A DNA stretch of 64,000 nucleotides from Furfurilactobacillus milii (GTDB lineage: Bacteria > Bacillota > Bacilli > Lactobacillales > Lactobacillaceae), in the NCBI RefSeq assembly GCF_009864005.1, contig NZ_WEZQ01000020.1, forward strand, positions 40,345-104,344. Direction: 5' to 3'. Both the position numbers and the translations under genes were made by a program. The notes under the pieces are model-generated. The model made no database searches. It was not told the DNA's origin and saw only the letters and a program-made list of their open reading frames with translations. This document shows positions 63,745 through 64,000 of the stretch, piece after piece (positions within the stretch are counted from its first letter, which is position 1; the number at the start of each line of letters is the position of its first letter).

Positions 63745-63817
63745 TGAGCCGTGACAGTCTCGAACTGTCGACCCTCTGATTAAAAGTCAGATGCTCTACC
63801 AACTGAGCTAACGGCTC
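63745..63817 (-). tRNA. tRNA-Lys (UUU)
   Basis: 73 bases. Loop CTTTTAA; acceptor GAGCCGT/ACGGCTC; discriminator A. A substrate for MnmA thiolation. Confidence 0.95.
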
Positions 63818-63823
63818 ATTAAA

Positions 63824-63896
63824 TGGAAGATACAGGGCTCGAACCTGTGACCCTCTGCTTGTAAGGCAGACGCTCTCCCAACTGAGCTAATCTTCC
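63824..63896 (-). tRNA. tRNA-Val (UAC)
   Basis: 73 bases. Loop CTTACAA; acceptor GGAAGAT/ATCTTCC; discriminator A. First tRNA after the 5S gene. Confidence 0.95.
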
Positions 63897-63901
63897 AATA
63901 T

Positions 63902-64000
<99 letters not shown>

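Overview
The window is ordinary chromosomal DNA of a lactic acid bacterium, most probably a member of the Lactobacillaceae with moderate GC content. The evidence is a Gram-positive division and cell-wall (dcw) cluster, a Met-type T-box in front of metQNP, Bacillota regulators (Spx, MecA, SpxH, RelQ, DivIVA, SepF), lactobacilli-type small proteins (DUF1831, DUF3397, DUF4044) and tRNA genes without encoded CCA. I see no prophage, insertion sequence, CRISPR array or secondary-metabolite cluster.

Layout. 1-5 kb: start of a cytosine deaminase gene, 6-phosphogluconate dehydrogenase, a universal stress protein and three envelope proteins. 5-8.2 kb: the metQNP methionine transporter under a T-box. 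8.2-22.6 kb: aldo/keto reductase, prs, an MFS exporter, recD2, a TPR protein, a histidine phosphatase, mnmA, a cysteine desulfurase with DUF1831, mtnN, a Nudix hydrolase, a cold-shock protein and a small XRE regulator. 22.9-41.4 kb (minus strand): ileS with its T-box, then divIVA, ylmH, yggT, sepF, ftsZ, ftsA, divIB, murG, murD, mraY, ftsI, ftsL, rsmH, mraZ and DUF3397; transcription runs from mraZ towards ileS. 41.4-52.9 kb: CorA-type transporter, a 40-residue DUF4044 protein, ftsK, trmL, rlmA, an AI-2E family permease, a lactonase, cutC, rluD-like, nadK and relQ. 53.2-61.4 kb: spxH, pepF, coiA, csbD, a lipoprotein, mecA, spxA and a metallo-beta-lactamase-fold hydrolase. 62.2-64 kb: 18 tRNA genes following a 5S rRNA gene that leaves the window, i.e. 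the distal end of an rRNA operon on the minus strand.

How the parts work together. MnmA needs sulfur from a cysteine desulfurase encoded just upstream. Gnd and the lactonase are oxidative pentose-phosphate steps. RelQ, NadK and the RluD-like enzyme share an operon next to divergent spxH; SpxH (ClpXP adaptor for Spx), Spx itself and MecA (ClpC adaptor) lie within 7 kb, so the right third is a stress-proteolysis neighbourhood whose order resembles Bacillus subtilis yjbF-yjbO.

The most unusual material is non-coding: two diverged copies of one multi-helix element whose stems keep pairing through compensatory changes (1.65-1.83 kb and 17.4-17.6 kb); a structured 126-129 bp repeat placed directly after stop codons inside operons (one copy at 19.4 kb, a tandem array at 36.1-36.5 kb); a promoter-to-terminator unit without an ORF at 46 kb; and several tRNA genes with non-canonical positions. 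Start sites were moved from the longest ORF to the Shine-Dalgarno-supported codon where needed. All function calls are from motif reading; no database search was possible.
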